From NCBI RefSeq assembly GCF_001659685.2, contig NZ_LXYE02000030.1:1-64000 (forward strand): 64,000 bases of DNA, written 5' to 3'. Positions within the stretch are counted from its first letter, which is position 1, and each line of letters starts with the position of its first letter. Position numbers and translations under genes: made by a program. A model generated the notes under the pieces. That model saw only the letters and a list, made by a program, of their open reading frames with translations, was not told the origin of the DNA and made no database searches. Of this stretch, positions 27,433 to 35,480 are shown piece by piece. This DNA is from Labilibacter marinus. GTDB lineage: Bacteria > Bacteroidota > Bacteroidia > Bacteroidales > Marinilabiliaceae.

Positions 27433-28863
27433 CTATTTATATCCTTCGTTATACATTTCATCTTTATATCCTGCTTCTTTCTTCTTTTGCTTAAGACGTT
27501 TTACAAGACTAGCTTTTATTTGAGCATATTCTGGCTTATCAGCTAAATTCACAAATTCACCAGGGTCGTTTTGTTTATCATATAACTCAAAGCCGCCGTC
27601 ACCGTGTTTCCACATAGTAATCCTCCATTTATCTGTTCTTAATGAGGCAGAACCAGAACGGCCTGTTGTAAAAGCTTCTTGTTTTTTCCACTGTTTCGAT
27701 GCTGTGTTTTTAAGCAATGGTAACAGACTATTACCTTGTAGCTCTTTGGGAGCTCTGATGTTAGCTAAATCAGTTAGGGTAGGATATAAATCCACAAGTT
27801 CCGTTATTTTATAGGTAGATTTTCCATTTTGAGTACTCATCCAAGGTACGTGCACAATAAATGGTACGCGGGTAGTTTCTTCAAATAGGTGTGGTTTTTG
27901 GAATTTATGATGTTCACCTAAAAGGTATCCGTGGTCGCTACAAAAAACAATAATTGTATTCTTCGCTATGTCTAAATTATCCAACTCATCAAGAATTCGT
28001 CCAACCTGAGCATCCATATACGATACGCTAGCATAATATGCCTCCAAAAGACCCTTGTGAGATTCTGGCGTTACACCCCATTTCTTATTTGTATTGCGAT
28101 TTCTGCATATTTGAGGTAAATCATCCAAATCATCTTCTGGAACTACTGGAACAATCATTTCATGCTGATTGTACAAATCGAAGTATTTCTTTGGAGCAAC
28201 CAAAGGTACATGTGGACGAATCATACCAACGGCCAGAAAAAATGGACGGTCTTTAAGCTTTTGCAATAACTCAATTGCTTTATCAGCTGCCATTCCATCC
28301 ACATGGTCAGAATCATTTCCTTCAGCAATTAAACCATTGAATTTTTGATGCCCATCAAATTTAGGAGACCAGTTGGTTAGTTCTCCTTTTGCATTGTGTT
28401 CTAGAGCTTTCAAATTATATGCTTCATCCCATGATAATGGGTCATCAGCCCCAGCGGTGCCCCTTTCTATATCATAAGGAATCCCCATATGAAAAATCTT
28501 GCTAACACGTGCGGCATGATAACCATTGTTCTTGAAAGCCTGAGAAAGAGTAATAATTTCTGGTTTTATTTCCCTGTTTAAGCCTGCATTTAAAAGCACT
28601 CCTGTTGAATAGGTGTACATTCCGGTCATAATTGAGGCACGGGATGGGCCACAAAGTGGATGTTGACAGTGCATATTCTTAAACGAAACACCTCGCTGCG
28701 CTAACTTATCAAGTTGAGGAGTTTTACATTGGGGATGACCATATCCACTCAGGGCAGTATTAAGGTCATCTGCTATAATAAAAAGTACATTGGGCTTATC
28801 CTTGTTTTGTGCTAGCAAAGTAACATAAGAAAGGGATAGTATAACTAAAATAATCGATTTCAT
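27433..28863 (-). CDS. S1-family sulfatase (iduronate-2-sulfatase-like)
   Basis: The ATG at 28863 gives a 476-residue protein with a good signal peptide (MKSIILVILSLSYVTLLAQ) and avoids the overlap with the DUF1080 gene that the ORF start at 28908 would create. Formylglycine motif C71-G-P-S-R, metal motif FIIADDLNTALSGYGHP (typical of the iduronate-2-sulfatase branch), and FCSDHGYLLGEHHKFQKPH are all present. It would remove a sulfate ester from a sugar or uronic acid. The start lies 10 bases beyond the DUF1080 stop codon, so the genes are tightly coupled. Confidence 0.9.
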   Translation of the reverse strand: MKSIILVILSLSYVTLLAQNKDKPNVLFIIADDLNTALSGYGHPQCKTPQLDKLAQRGVSFKNMHCQHPLCGPSRASIMTGMYTYSTGVLLNAGLNREIKPEIITLSQAFKNNGYHAARVSKIFHMGIPYDIERGTAGADDPLSWDEAYNLKALEHNAKGELTNWSPKFDGHQKFNGLIAEGNDSDHVDGMAADKAIELLQKLKDRPFFLAVGMIRPHVPLVAPKKYFDLYNQHEMIVPVVPEDDLDDLPQICRNRNTNKKWGVTPESHKGLLEAYYASVSYMDAQVGRILDELDNLDIAKNTIIVFCSDHGYLLGEHHKFQKPHLFEETTRVPFIVHVPWMSTQNGKSTYKITELVDLYPTLTDLANIRAPKELQGNSLLPLLKNTASKQWKKQEAFTTGRSGSASLRTDKWRITMWKHGDGGFELYDKQNDPGEFVNLADKPEYAQIKASLVKRLKQKKKEAGYKDEMYNEGYK

Positions 28864-28873
28864 TACATTGATT

Positions 28874-29611
28874 TTAAAGGTCTCTAATCCAAATATTTCT
28901 ATACTCAACAGCAGAGCCGTGAGATTGTATTAGTAAAGGCATTTTTTCTGGGTGCTTTTTGTACTCTGTGTATTTTAAATGTGTGGTTGGGCCAGTTAAT
29001 TCTACATGATTTTGTATAAGAACACCATTATGAAATACCGTGAAATAAGCTGGTGACTTGAGCGTTCCATCATCCTTAAACTGAGGTGCAGTAAATACTA
29101 TATCATAGCTTTCCCATTTGCCTGGTTTTTTACAAACATTTACCAATGGCGAGTACTGTTTATATATTGAACCTGCCTGACCATTAGAATATATTTTTCT
29201 ATGATTATTGTACGAGTCATATACTTGTACTTCGTATTGTTCCATAAAATATATACCGCTGTTTCCGTAGTTCATCTTTTTACCATGGTCTTCGTTTTTA
29301 GGTACGCGCCATTCCACATGCAACTGACAATCTCCAAAGCTCTTTTTAGTGTGAATGCTTTTTGTTTCGGGTAGTATTTTAAAACGCTTTTTAGAAGCAG
29401 GCCATTCTATCTTGGAGCCATCAATATGCTCCCATTGGCTTAGATGACCAGAAAATAATATGATAGCATCAGATGGCGCCTTTGAATTTTTAGCTGCAAC
29501 AACCAAAGCTGGTTTGATCTCCCAATCGGCAAAATTGTTTTGTTTTTTCTCTTGCCCAAAAGTGTTTAAGCAAAGAAAGAATATGAGTGATATTATGATT
29601 GTTTTTTTCAT
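28874..29611 (-). CDS. DUF1080 protein (3-keto-glycoside hydrolase/lyase family)
   Basis: A 245-residue protein with a signal peptide (MKKTIIISLIFFLCLNTFGQ) and the concanavalin-like DUF1080 domain: DAIILFSGHLSQWEH, FGDCQLHVEWRVP, GNSGIYFMEQYEVQVYDS and the closing VEYRNIWIRDL. It is a paralog of 18822-19571 but diverged. It follows a Gfo/Idh/MocA gene by 99 bases and precedes a sulfatase and a GH2, repeating the oxidoreductase-DUF1080 pairing seen in the other cluster. Likely periplasmic. Confidence 0.87.
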   Translation of the reverse strand: MKKTIIISLIFFLCLNTFGQEKKQNNFADWEIKPALVVAAKNSKAPSDAIILFSGHLSQWEHIDGSKIEWPASKKRFKILPETKSIHTKKSFGDCQLHVEWRVPKNEDHGKKMNYGNSGIYFMEQYEVQVYDSYNNHRKIYSNGQAGSIYKQYSPLVNVCKKPGKWESYDIVFTAPQFKDDGTLKSPAYFTVFHNGVLIQNHVELTGPTTHLKYTEYKKHPEKMPLLIQSHGSAVEYRNIWIRDL

Positions 29612-29710
29612 TTTTAAGTATTTAATTTCAAGTTGATTTTGAAAAAATAATAGGCGAGCAAGTATTAATTAATGACTATTTACTGCCTACTGATATCTGC
29701 CAACTAAATG

Positions 29711-30994
29711 TTATCCATTCATCAGTTTATCCAAAGTCCAAGGAGCTCTCTCTGGTCTGGAGCGCATAGCATTGGCTTCATCATCTCCAATAAACATCTC
29801 TTTGGCAGGATCCCATTGTAATTTTCTTTCAAGGTTCATGGCAATATTACCCATGTGGCTGACCGTTGCTGTACGATGCATATCTTCAGCTGCGTGTTTA
29901 GGTTTACCTCCATTTTTTACACAATTAACAAAGTCTACATGTTCATTCAATTCTCGAACGGCTCTTATCTCTTCACCTGGTTTTATATGCAATAAATCCT
30001 CAGAACTGGCTTGTAGTTTCTTGTTCCAACCTTTGGAGTGCAGCCAGCCATTGCTTCCTTCACAATAAATTTCAACGCCTTTACTATGAATATCCATCTC
30101 AACACCATTGGCATATTTATATTTTAAATCGTATTCGTAAAAAGCATTATAAATACCACTATCTGGTCTTTTTCCAACACCTTCAACTTCTGTAGGTCCC
30201 CAAATCTCAGCATTATTGCAAAGCTGAGCAGTATCAATTAAGTGTGCTCCCCAGTCTGTTAGGTTACCGCCCGAATAATCATTAATCCATCTAAAATTCC
30301 AATGGCAACGTCCTGGAGAATATGGAGCATCTGGAGCAGGGCCTAACCACATATCGTAATTAAAATAATCAGGAATAGGCGCTGTTTCAGTATTTGCATC
30401 ATATCTAATTTTGTATTGACCAGGAAGACCTACTCGCATTTTCTTTAAGGTTCCGATATGACCTTCTCGCACTAACTTGGCCATCCTGTAATATGGTTCC
30501 AAATACCTGTCTTCAAGACTTGTTTGGAATATTAGATTGTGTTTTTTTATCTGATCTACTAAGATTCTTCCTTGCTGAATAGTGAGGGTGGGTTTTTCGC
30601 TACAAACATGTTTGCCAGCTTGCATAGCCGCAATAGCCATGTGTACATGCCAATGATCAGGCGTAGATATTTGCACAGCATCTATATCTTTCTGGAGTAG
30701 TAATTCCCTAAAATCATCATATAAGCGTACATCATCCGATTGATAATGATTATTTATGATGCCTTTGGCCTTATTCATTCGGGTTTTATCTACATCGCAT
30801 ATGGCCACCACACGGCAGTTATCAATCTTTAAGTAATTTTTTAGGTTTCGCATTATGCCATGGTCACCAGTACCAATCATACCAATATTAACCTTGTCGT
30901 TGGCTCCTTTAACGCAAGAAGTAATTATGGTTGGAAATGTAGCTGCTCCAACAGAAGCAATAGATGCGTTTTTTATAAAATTTCGTCTGTTCAT
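29711..30994 (-). CDS. Tat-exported Gfo/Idh/MocA oxidoreductase, probable lipoprotein
   Basis: The ATG at 30994 places the twin-arginine motif NRRNFIKN at residues 2-9; an upstream codon at 31018 would add eight residues. A lipobox-like ITSC (C27) follows. Rossmann motif IGMIGTGDHG, STPDHWHVHMAIAAM, catalytic CSEKP, and substrate-domain motifs DYSGGNLTDWGAHLIDTAQ are clear over 427 residues. It probably heads the minus-strand unit that continues with DUF1080, sulfatase and GH2, and is divergent from the membrane regulator at 31210, repeating the arrangement at 13706/15144. Confidence 0.87.
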   Translation of the reverse strand: MNRRNFIKNASIASVGAATFPTIITSCVKGANDKVNIGMIGTGDHGIMRNLKNYLKIDNCRVVAICDVDKTRMNKAKGIINNHYQSDDVRLYDDFRELLLQKDIDAVQISTPDHWHVHMAIAAMQAGKHVCSEKPTLTIQQGRILVDQIKKHNLIFQTSLEDRYLEPYYRMAKLVREGHIGTLKKMRVGLPGQYKIRYDANTETAPIPDYFNYDMWLGPAPDAPYSPGRCHWNFRWINDYSGGNLTDWGAHLIDTAQLCNNAEIWGPTEVEGVGKRPDSGIYNAFYEYDLKYKYANGVEMDIHSKGVEIYCEGSNGWLHSKGWNKKLQASSEDLLHIKPGEEIRAVRELNEHVDFVNCVKNGGKPKHAAEDMHRTATVSHMGNIAMNLERKLQWDPAKEMFIGDDEANAMRSRPERAPWTLDKLMNG

Positions 30995-31084
30995 GTTGTA
31001 GTATTTTATGGGCATCACTCAAAAGAGAAGATTACATCTTTAAAAATACTAAGTAGTGATTAATAGAATTAAGGAATGGGCAAC

Positions 31085-31127
31085 TTTACGGTATCTAAAG
31101 TCCAAAATAACGGTAACATAACGTTAC
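31085..31127. promoter_or_regulatory. Repeated ACGGT motif between regulator and Gfo gene
   Basis: ACGGT occurs at 31088 and 31110 (22 bases apart), and ACGTT at 31121 (11 bases further). The last two fall in a GTAAC-n5-GTTAC inverted repeat (31113-31127). TTTACGGT at 31085-31092 matches the complement of ACCGTAAA at 14997-15004, upstream of the paralogous regulator. Spacing by one and two helical turns suits winged-helix proteins that bind direct repeats. The site is 83-125 bases upstream of the regulator start. Confidence 0.4.
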
Positions 31128-31209
31128 AGAACATACGAATGTGTCTGTACTGTTGCGAATTGTGTTATTGTGGTAATAACAAGGAAAACATTTGTAAATT
31201 TGTTGGCCT

Positions 31210-32382
31210 ATGGAACAAGAAATCGATACAAATAATATAAAAGAGCATCTAACTACTATAACCAATCATCGACTTTTTAATAAATCGCCTCGTATTGTAA
31301 ACCTAATTACTTTTTTGGTTGAACAATCGTTAAAAGGAAATAACCTGAAGGAAGATATTATTGGAATGGAGGTTTTTGATAGTGATTATACAGCCGTTAA
31401 AAATGATGGTTTGGTGCGTGTTTATATGCATAAGCTGAGGAAAAAATTAAGCTCTTATTATGCCGAAGAAGGCAAAGATGCTCCCATTGAGTTTGTATTG
31501 GAAAAAGGAACGTACAAAATAAAGTTTGAGGTTAAAGGTAGGGCCAATGAAAAAGTAGAGGAAAGGAAAGTTTTGGATCGTAAAAGCCGGAAACCTATTC
31601 TAGCAATTGCTTTTGCTTTTTTAATATTGGTGTGTGCGTTTGCTTATTATTATACATCAAAACAACATCAATACCTGTGGGACGCATTCTTTGTTAAGGG
31701 TGCATCTAACGTATGTATTATGGCCGACCAGGTTGTTATGCTTAAAAAGGCGGGCAATTCTGGTGAGTTTATTACTGATTTGAAGGTTAATAGTACCGAA
31801 GACTTTATACAGCACATCGAAAATCATCAAATAGATTCTTTACAGAAGGCTGATTTTACCTTTTTTACAAAAGCTATTCCACATTCTATTTATAAACTAT
31901 CGCAATGGTTTTTTCAGCATCAATCTAGTTTTGTTCCATTAACAGAGAGTGAGTTACGATATGAAGAAACCAAAAGGAATAATATCATTTATATCGGTCA
32001 GTTTAAAACAATGAGTGTATCCAAGGAACTCTTTTTGCGCAACAGTAAAGTGTTTAAAGTAGATGGAGTTCATTTCGTCTCTCATAAAGAAGATAAGATA
32101 AAGCACTATCGCCCTAGTTTTTCAGAGACAGTTCGATCGGAATATGCTATGGTTGCTTATATGCCCTTAACGGCTGGCACAAAAGCTATTTATATAGTTT
32201 CGAATAATGATATTGGCACCATGGCTTTGGTGAATAAGTTTACCGACCCCCAATTTTTATCCAGTTTTTACTTTAATTTACCCTCGGAAGACGCCTATTT
32301 TAATGCACTATTTAAGGTGGAAGGAATGGAGCGTACCGATATTAGTTGCGAATTAGTAGAGCTAGAACTTATTGAGCAATAG
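31210..32382 (+). CDS. Membrane-anchored winged-helix regulator (CadC-like)
   Basis: Paralog of 13706-14872. Residues 1-107 are the winged-helix domain (IVNLITFLVEQSLKGNNL, VRVYMHKLRKKLSSYYA, LEKGTYKIKF); 129-148 are the membrane helix; residues from about 150 to 390 should be periplasmic. As with CadC, a signal sensed outside could reach DNA directly without phosphorylation. Its periplasmic part shares short motifs with the paralog (NSTED, NNIIYIG, a late SSFYFNLPSED segment) but has diverged much, as expected if each senses a different ligand. It ends 10 bases from the convergent AraC gene. Confidence 0.7.
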   Translation: MEQEIDTNNIKEHLTTITNHRLFNKSPRIVNLITFLVEQSLKGNNLKEDIIGMEVFDSDYTAVKNDGLVRVYMHKLRKKLSSYYAEEGKDAPIEFVLEKGTYKIKFEVKGRANEKVEERKVLDRKSRKPILAIAFAFLILVCAFAYYYTSKQHQYLWDAFFVKGASNVCIMADQVVMLKKAGNSGEFITDLKVNSTEDFIQHIENHQIDSLQKADFTFFTKAIPHSIYKLSQWFFQHQSSFVPLTESELRYEETKRNNIIYIGQFKTMSVSKELFLRNSKVFKVDGVHFVSHKEDKIKHYRPSFSETVRSEYAMVAYMPLTAGTKAIYIVSNNDIGTMALVNKFTDPQFLSSFYFNLPSEDAYFNALFKVEGMERTDISCELVELELIEQ

Positions 32383-32392
32383 TAAATAACTA

Positions 32393-33295
32393 TTACTCAT
32401 TTCCATGTTCTTCATGTCGATATTCGCTGGGTGATTTGCCAATGGTTTTAGAAAATAATCGGGAGAAATAGTATGGATCATCGTAACCTAGTTCTTGTGC
32501 AATCATTTTAATTTTACGGGTAGAATGAGCCAAATATCTGCAAGCGCGCTGCATCTTCAATTGTATATAATAGTCCATGGGCGGACAATGCATATTCTTA
32601 GCAAATATTTTATTGAGGTTAGATTTAGAACATTTGCAAGCCTCGCTTAACTCCTCTAAAGTCACCCTGTTTTTGAGGTTATTATTCATAAATGATATAG
32701 CCAAGCTTAGATAGCTTTGTGTTTCCGATTCTCCCGAAAGGCGATAATTTTCAATTTGCCTAATAGAGCTAAGGAAATATTTTAAGCAGATGTTAGCATA
32801 GATAACGTTATCAAAATTACTATGTTGCTCCATATTCGATAACATTTCTTCAAACAGGATAATACGATCTTCAATACGCGCATTTTTTCCAGGAGGAATA
32901 GCTAATACCTTATTTGTAATAGGCGTGTAGTTTTCTGCGTTATTACCTGTAAAATGAATCCAATAATTATTCCAAGGCTTGTTTTTTGAAGCTCCGTAAG
33001 TGCATCGTGTAAAGGGAGGTATAACAAATATGGTATTTTCTTTTATCGTGTGCTTGGTTTGTTCCAACTCAATCCATCCTTCACCACTTTTGCAATAAAT
33101 TAAAATGTACTGATGACATCCAAATTTTCGTTCTCTAAAATGACCTTCTGCTTTTGGGAAATGACCAATGTGTGTAATGTAAAGATCTTGAATACGAGGG
33201 TCTTCTTGAACCTTTTTATTGGTTGTTCCAGGAACGTAAACCATGCGTTGTCCCAAAAAGCCTTCTTTAATTAATTTGATGGAGGTATTGCTCAT
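32393..33295 (-). CDS. AraC-family transcriptional regulator with cupin sensor
   Basis: A 300-residue soluble regulator. Residues 1 to about 170 form the cupin-type ligand-binding domain (HQYILIYCKSGEGWIEL, FVIPPFTRCTYGAS, YWIHFTG). The last 100 residues carry the two AraC helix-turn-helix motifs (VTLEELSEACKCSKSNLNKI and IKMIAQELGYDDPYYFSRLF, ending in SPSEYR). It is divergent from the URO-D-type gene, and one copy of the shared TGATGGATTAT motif lies just upstream of its start, so it is a good candidate for the protein that binds that motif. Such regulators often sense a mono- or disaccharide. Confidence 0.88.
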   Translation of the reverse strand: MSNTSIKLIKEGFLGQRMVYVPGTTNKKVQEDPRIQDLYITHIGHFPKAEGHFRERKFGCHQYILIYCKSGEGWIELEQTKHTIKENTIFVIPPFTRCTYGASKNKPWNNYWIHFTGNNAENYTPITNKVLAIPPGKNARIEDRIILFEEMLSNMEQHSNFDNVIYANICLKYFLSSIRQIENYRLSGESETQSYLSLAISFMNNNLKNRVTLEELSEACKCSKSNLNKIFAKNMHCPPMDYYIQLKMQRACRYLAHSTRKIKMIAQELGYDDPYYFSRLFSKTIGKSPSEYRHEEHGNE

Positions 33296-33300
33296 GTAGT

Positions 33301-33316
33301 GAAAAATAATCCATCA
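33301..33316. promoter_or_regulatory. Third copy of the shared promoter motif
   Basis: GAAAAATAATCCATCA is the complement of a sequence that matches the end of the 35-nt block at 24368-24402 in 15 of 16 positions. It lies 69-84 bases upstream of the URO-D-type gene and only 6 bases upstream of the AraC gene, so it could serve the first and repress the second. Confidence 0.5.
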
Positions 33317-33384
33317 AATGTATATTATTTACTATTTTAATACAAGTTGAGTTGTGGTAATTTTATATCAAACAAACAGACAAA

Positions 33385-34644
33385 ATGAATTCCAGACAAA
33401 GAGTAATTGCTTCAATTGAGCATAAACAAACCAGTAAAGTCCCTTTTGATATTGGGAGTAACCCAAGCTCGGGCATTTCAGCCATAGCATATTCTAACCT
33501 ACTCAAACACATGGGTAAAGATAAATTACCAGTAAAGATATTTGATGTAGTTCAGCAATTGGCGCAGCCCGATATGCAGATACTAAATAACTTAGGTGTA
33601 GATGTAATTGATATTGGCGTAAAATATAATACTGCTACTAAAGATTGGTACGAAACTACTTTGGCCAATGGCGATACGGCTTTTTATCCTAACTGGTTTA
33701 AACCAGAAAAATTGGCTAATGGCGAATATCTGGCCAAGGATAAAATGGGTGAAGTAATTGCAAAAATGCCACAAGGCGCTACCTTTTTCGATCAAACTAT
33801 TTTTCCTTGGCAAGAAGCTTTTCCTTCCGATTTATCGGGATTAAAACAGGCTATGGATAAGGTGTTGTGGAGTGCTTTTGCTCATAGTCCGTGGGATCAT
33901 GCGCATCAGGATAACTTTTGGCAGGATTTAAGAAGTAAGGCTATTCAATTGCGCCAGGAAAGTGATCAGGCTATTATGATTACCGTAGGTTGTAACTTAT
34001 TTGAGTGGGGGACATTTTTACGCCGAATGGATAATTTTTTGATGGATCCTTATATGTATCCCGAAGAAACCAATAAGCTGTTGGATGCTTTGATGAAGAT
34101 ACATATGGAAACTTTAGAAAAGGTAGTAGAGTCGGTAGGTGATGTTATTGATATTATACGTTTTGGCGATGATTTAGGAATGACTAGCGGTCCGTTGGTG
34201 CCACCGGAAGTATATGCAGAATTTTATAAACCACGCCATACCATATTGAACGATTATGTGAAAAAGCATAGCAATATGAAGACTTTTCTACATTCTTGTG
34301 GTTCTATTTACCAGTTAATTCCAGATTTAATAGCAGCAGGTTTCGATATCCTAAATCCAGTGCAAACCAACTGTGTAGATATGGAGCCCGAGCGTTTAAA
34401 ACGTGAGTTTGGTAAGGATATTACTTTTTGGGGTGGTGGAGCGGATACAACCACTGTGCTAAATAAAGCAAGTGTCGAGGAGGTTAGAAAGCATTGTTTG
34501 GAACGTTTGGAAATATTTTCGAAAGATGGTGGGTTTATTTTTAATCCTGTTCATAACATTATACCAGACGTACCTGCTGAAAATATTATTGCTATGGTAA
34601 ATGCAGTAAATGAGTTTAATGGTGATGATGCTATTATATTTTAA
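33385..34644 (+). CDS. Uroporphyrinogen-decarboxylase-fold (URO-D) methyltransferase-like protein
   Basis: The 419-residue cytoplasmic protein has the URO-D TIM barrel with the zinc-type motif H303-x-C305 (LHSCGSI) and C330 (VQTNC), as in cobalamin-dependent methyltransferases of the MtaA/CmuA type. FGDDLGM (about 260-266) and the closing GGFIFNPVHNI segment also fit the methyltransferase branch rather than haem biosynthesis. No corrinoid-binding partner is in the window. Its place beside a mutarotase-like gene and an AraC regulator within a glycan locus suggests work on a methylated or otherwise modified sugar, but this is unproven. Confidence 0.78.
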   Translation: MNSRQRVIASIEHKQTSKVPFDIGSNPSSGISAIAYSNLLKHMGKDKLPVKIFDVVQQLAQPDMQILNNLGVDVIDIGVKYNTATKDWYETTLANGDTAFYPNWFKPEKLANGEYLAKDKMGEVIAKMPQGATFFDQTIFPWQEAFPSDLSGLKQAMDKVLWSAFAHSPWDHAHQDNFWQDLRSKAIQLRQESDQAIMITVGCNLFEWGTFLRRMDNFLMDPYMYPEETNKLLDALMKIHMETLEKVVESVGDVIDIIRFGDDLGMTSGPLVPPEVYAEFYKPRHTILNDYVKKHSNMKTFLHSCGSIYQLIPDLIAAGFDILNPVQTNCVDMEPERLKREFGKDITFWGGGADTTTVLNKASVEEVRKHCLERLEIFSKDGGFIFNPVHNIIPDVPAENIIAMVNAVNEFNGDDAIIF

Positions 34645-34686
34645 ACTAAATTTTTATTCCGCTTTTAAAAAGATAATTTTAAACAA

Positions 34687-35451
34687 ATGAAGAGCTTAGC
34701 ATATATTTTTATTCTGGCGTTAGCCATAGGATGTGTCAATCCAAAATCAACAACAAACGAAAAAATGCGCAGGTTTACTTTTGCCGCGTTTAATTCATTG
34801 AATGATACAACCGCATTTAAAAAAATAATTTCGAATGAAAGCCTAGATAAGGAATTAAGAAAAGTTGGTTTAATTAACTTTAATTATTGTACCAGCGATT
34901 CCATTTCGTATTTGGTGTTGGATATGGAGGATTCCTTCAATCTTGAGAAGACAATATCAAGTATAGCGAAACTTGCGAAAAAGTTTCCAACAATAAAAAG
35001 GTTAAACGAAATTTTAAGTGGAGATTATCAATTGTTGAATAGGACTTACAAAATGGAGCAGAAGCAAGCTTACAAAGCGGAAGAAGGACAGTTGATTCCT
35101 TTGCAGAAAAAGGATTATTCACGTTTTATATTAACACTCGAAATAATTAATAATCCAGAACTTGCTAAAGATTATGTGGATGTTCATGGCATTGGTAAAG
35201 CTTGGCCAGAGATTACACAAAACATGAAAACAGTGGGTATTCACGAGATGGAACTATACCTGATTGGTTATCGTGCTTTTTTAATTATGGATGCAAAACC
35301 TAATTTTGATTGGTCTGTGGATGGAGAAAAATGGGGAACCTTACCGCGTGAAAAAGAGTGGCAAAGTTATGTTGCTAAATTCCAAAAAACCAATCCAGAT
35401 AGCAAAGCGGCCGAAAAGTGGAAAACCATGAAGGATATTTCACTGAATTAA
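34687..35451 (+). CDS. Lipoprotein with tandem L-rhamnose-mutarotase-like domains
   Basis: A 254-residue lipoprotein (lipobox AIGC, C16). The second half from about residue 145 is a good RhaM/DUF718 domain: RFILTLEIINNPEL, VHGIGKAWPEI, MELYLIGYRAFLIMD and WKTMKDI. Residues 27-120 look like a degenerate first copy (MRRFTFAAFNSLND, LDKELRKVGLINFNY, SISYLVLDMED). RhaM interconverts anomers of L-rhamnose; the fold is also known to act on fucose-like sugars. A duplicated, membrane-anchored, exported form is unusual since RhaM is normally a cytoplasmic protein of about 105 residues. Located 42 bases after the URO-D-type gene. Confidence 0.72.
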   Translation: MKSLAYIFILALAIGCVNPKSTTNEKMRRFTFAAFNSLNDTTAFKKIISNESLDKELRKVGLINFNYCTSDSISYLVLDMEDSFNLEKTISSIAKLAKKFPTIKRLNEILSGDYQLLNRTYKMEQKQAYKAEEGQLIPLQKKDYSRFILTLEIINNPELAKDYVDVHGIGKAWPEITQNMKTVGIHEMELYLIGYRAFLIMDAKPNFDWSVDGEKWGTLPREKEWQSYVAKFQKTNPDSKAAEKWKTMKDISLN

Positions 35452-35480
35452 GAGCCTAAATTTTTGTTAGTGCTCAATAA

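Noticed and set aside
33385-34644. HemE, uroporphyrinogen decarboxylase of haem synthesis
   Set aside because: The HxC...C zinc set and overall length fit the methyltransferase branch, and the context is sugar catabolism.
34687-35451. Ordinary cytoplasmic L-rhamnose mutarotase
   Set aside because: It has a lipoprotein signal and is twice the normal size, with only the C-terminal half well conserved.
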